Origin: Acidobacteriota bacterium
GTDB taxonomy: Bacteria > Acidobacteriota > Blastocatellia > Pyrinomonadales > Pyrinomonadaceae
Assembly (NCBI GenBank): GCA_013698055.1
Contig: JACCVS010000140.1
Location: 1 to 5,297 of the forward strand
DNA length: 5,297 bases
Direction of reading: 5' to 3'
The first letter of the stretch is position 1, and every line of letters starts with the position of its first letter. Shown here piece by piece: positions 3,375 through 5,297 of the stretch. The notes below the pieces were generated by a model. That model had not been told where the DNA came from, made no database searches, and saw only the letters and a list, made by a program, of their open reading frames with translations. The translations under genes and the position numbers were made by a program.

Positions 3375-5297
3375 TTACTCGCTTTCGCCCGCTCCGGCAG
3401 CCTCGGCTTTCTGTTGCTCCTCACGCAAAAGGGACTTGCGCGAGAGCTTGATCTTGTTGCCCTCTTTGCCGATGCACTTGACCATGATTTGCTGGCCTTC
3501 CTTCAACTCGTCGCGGACATCCTTGACCCTGCGGTCGGCGATTTCCGAGATGTGAAGCAATCCGTCCGTGCCGGGAAAGATTTCAACGAAAGCGCCGAAA
3601 TCCACGATCCGCGAGACCGTGCCGAGGTAGGTCTGGCCGATTTCGGCCTCAGCCGTGATGCCGCGAATGCGATCAATAGCGGCCTGTGCTGCTGCGCCGT
3701 CTGCGGAGGCAATGGAAATCGTGCCGTCGTCCTCGACATCAATCTTGGCTCCGGTCTCCTCGACCAGCGCCCGGATAATCTTGCCGCCCGGCCCGATGAC
3801 TTCGCGGATTTTGTCCGGGTTGATCTTGATCTGGATGATGCGCGGCGCATATGGCGCAATGTCCCCGCGCGGCTCCGCAATGGTTTTCTCCATCGCGTCG
3901 AGGATGTGAAGGCGTCCCTTCTTTGCCTGCTCTAAGGCTTCCGCCAGGATCGACGCGTTAATGCCGCTGATCTTGATGTCCATCTGAAGAGCTGTGATGC
4001 CTTCGCGCGTGCCCGCGACCTTAAAGTCCATGTCGCCGTAGTGGTCTTCCGCGCCCGCGATGTCCGACAGGATGGCGTACTTGTTGCCCTCCATCACGAG
4101 TCCCATCGCAACACCCGCGACCGGCGCTTTTAATGGAACGCCAGCATCCATCAAGGAAAGGATGCCCCCACAGATCGAGGCCATCGAGGATGAACCGTTC
4201 GATTCGGTGATGTCAGAGACGACGCGAAGGGTGTAAGGGAAATCTGCTTCGTCGGGCAAAACGGTTTCGATGGCGCGACGTGCGAGCGCACCGTGCCCGA
4301 TCTCGCGACGGCTGCTTGAGCCGAAGCGCCCGACTTCGCCGACCGAGTAATGCGGGAAGTTGTAATGGAGCAGGAAGCGGCGCTTGACCTCGCCCTTCTC
4401 GATGTCGTCCATGAACTGCTCGTCGTCTTTCGTCCCAAGAGTGGTGGTGACGAGAGCTTGCGTCTCGCCGCGCGTGAAGAGCGCCGAGCCGTGAACGCGC
4501 GGCAACCAGCCGACTTCGCACGTAATCGGGCGAATCTCCGAGAAGCGGCGACCGTCCGGGCGGCGGCGCTTGTTCAGGATGTCGTCGCGGAAGATTGTTT
4601 CCTTCAGCTGGTCGAAAATCTTTTTCGCCATCTGGCGCTGCTCAGGATGATCTTCAGGGTAGGATTCGACGACCTCTTTTTTGAGAGCATCAACAGCCGC
4701 GTAGCTGTCACGCTTCTCCTGCTGCGTGGTATCGAGCGAGGTTCGCAGGCGCTCCGAATAATTCTTTTCGACTTCGCCGAGCATCTCTTCGTTCAGGACG
4801 GGCGCTGTGACTTCGCGCTTTTTAATGTCGAGAGCCTTGTAGAGTTCTCTTTGCCAGCGACAGAGACGATTGATCTCCTTGTGCGCGAGCATCAGGGCTT
4901 CGACCATGATCTCTTCAGAGACCTCGCTTGCTCCCGCTTCGACCATCACGATGGCCTCTTCCGTTCCGGCGACGATCAAATTCAGGCGCGACTCACGCGT
5001 TTCGTCGTAAGTCGGGTTAATGATATAGCGCCCGTCAATCAGGCCGACGCGGACGCCAGCAATCGGATTGGGAAACGGAATGTCGGAAAGATAAAGCGCG
5101 CAGCTTGCTCCCGTCAGAGCGATCACGTCCGGATTGTTGTCCGGGTCTGCCGAGATGACAGAGGCGATAACCTGTGTTTCGTTTTTATAACCTTCGGTGA
5201 AGAGCGGGCGGCAGGGACGATCAATGAGGCGACTGGTCAAGGTCTCCTTTTCAGTGGGACGCCCTTCGCGCCTGAAGTAGTTGCCGGGAATGCGTCC
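3375..5297 (-). CDS. pnp: polynucleotide phosphorylase (polyribonucleotide nucleotidyltransferase), 5' end beyond the window
   Basis: Phosphorolytic 3'-5' exoribonuclease that releases nucleoside diphosphates; works as a trimer in mRNA decay, often in the degradosome. 640 residues plus TAA are visible. By comparison with E. coli PNPase about 70 N-terminal residues are missing, so the TTG near 5240 is not the start: the frame stays open to the edge, encoding GRIPGNYFRREGRPTEKET. Seen (visible-residue numbering): the rest of the first RNase PH domain with the NYFRREGR RNA-binding loop (6-13) and SRLIDRPCRPLF (22-33); the helical linker (about 155-240); the second, catalytic RNase PH domain from RRPDGRRF with the phosphate-binding GSSS (368-371) and the acidic DHYGDMD (418-424); a KH domain with GPGG (502-505); an S1 domain (about 553-622) with FGAFVEIFPGTDGLLHISEI; and a short acidic tail ending GESE. 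All domains are intact. rpsO, the usual upstream neighbour, would lie outside the window. Confidence 0.98.
   Translation of the reverse strand, partial: GRIPGNYFRREGRPTEKETLTSRLIDRPCRPLFTEGYKNETQVIASVISADPDNNPDVIALTGASCALYLSDIPFPNPIAGVRVGLIDGRYIINPTYDETRESRLNLIVAGTEEAIVMVEAGASEVSEEIMVEALMLAHKEINRLCRWQRELYKALDIKKREVTAPVLNEEMLGEVEKNYSERLRTSLDTTQQEKRDSYAAVDALKKEVVESYPEDHPEQRQMAKKIFDQLKETIFRDDILNKRRRPDGRRFSEIRPITCEVGWLPRVHGSALFTRGETQALVTTTLGTKDDEQFMDDIEKGEVKRRFLLHYNFPHYSVGEVGRFGSSSRREIGHGALARRAIETVLPDEADFPYTLRVVSDITESNGSSSMASICGGILSLMDAGVPLKAPVAGVAMGLVMEGNKYAILSDIAGAEDHYGDMDFKVAGTREGITALQMDIKISGINASILAEALEQAKKGRLHILDAMEKTIAEPRGDIAPYAPRIIQIKINPDKIREVIGPGGKIIRALVEETGAKIDVEDDGTISIASADGAAAQAAIDRIRGITAEAEIGQTYLGTVSRIVDFGAFVEIFPGTDGLLHISEIADRRVKDVRDELKEGQQIMVKCIGKEGNKIKLSRKSLLREEQQKAEAAGAGESE

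Noticed and set aside
3236..3424. 62-codon minus-strand reading frame overlapping the end of pnp
   Set aside because: Different frame from pnp, starts inside it, crosses its terminator hairpin, and has no Shine-Dalgarno.
3414..3935. 173-codon plus-strand reading frame
   Set aside because: Antisense to the KH and S1 domains of pnp; its composition mirrors pnp codon structure.

Overview
The window carries five genes, all on the minus strand, so it reads right to left. In order they are: the 3' nine-tenths of pnp (polynucleotide phosphorylase), a PEP-CTERM surface protein, an envelope protein with PEGA-like, PKD-like and OmpA-like regions, a 56-residue single-pass membrane protein, and the 5' third of glyQS (homodimeric-type glycyl-tRNA synthetase). 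Both end genes are cut by the window edges.

The organism is probably a Gram-negative environmental bacterium. PEP-CTERM sorting implies an exosortase and an outer membrane. The mix of PEP-CTERM, PEGA/PKD/OmpA-like architecture, alpha2-type GlyRS and heptanucleotide-repeat hairpins between genes is what I would expect from Acidobacteriota, perhaps Blastocatellia. That placement is inference; no single gene here proves it. No transposase, phage gene, tRNA, rRNA or CRISPR array is visible.

Layout: 3375-5297 is pnp. 2976-3374 is a 399-base gap with a candidate structured RNA (3079-3172), weak promoter-like sites on both strands and a terminator-like hairpin after pnp. 1288-2975 is a tight two-gene unit (2-base gap, overlapping Shine-Dalgarno) of exported proteins. 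1103-1287 holds a long hairpin made of 7-base repeats that also looks like that unit's terminator. 932-1102 is the small membrane protein, with a textbook terminator at 859-896. 743-858 is the glyQS leader, containing a second heptad-repeat hairpin directly before the ribosome binding site.

The two end genes are housekeeping (RNA decay, translation). The middle part is an envelope module of unknown job. The most unusual material is non-coding: the two hairpins built from 7-base units and the three-helix junction between pnp and the PEP-CTERM gene.
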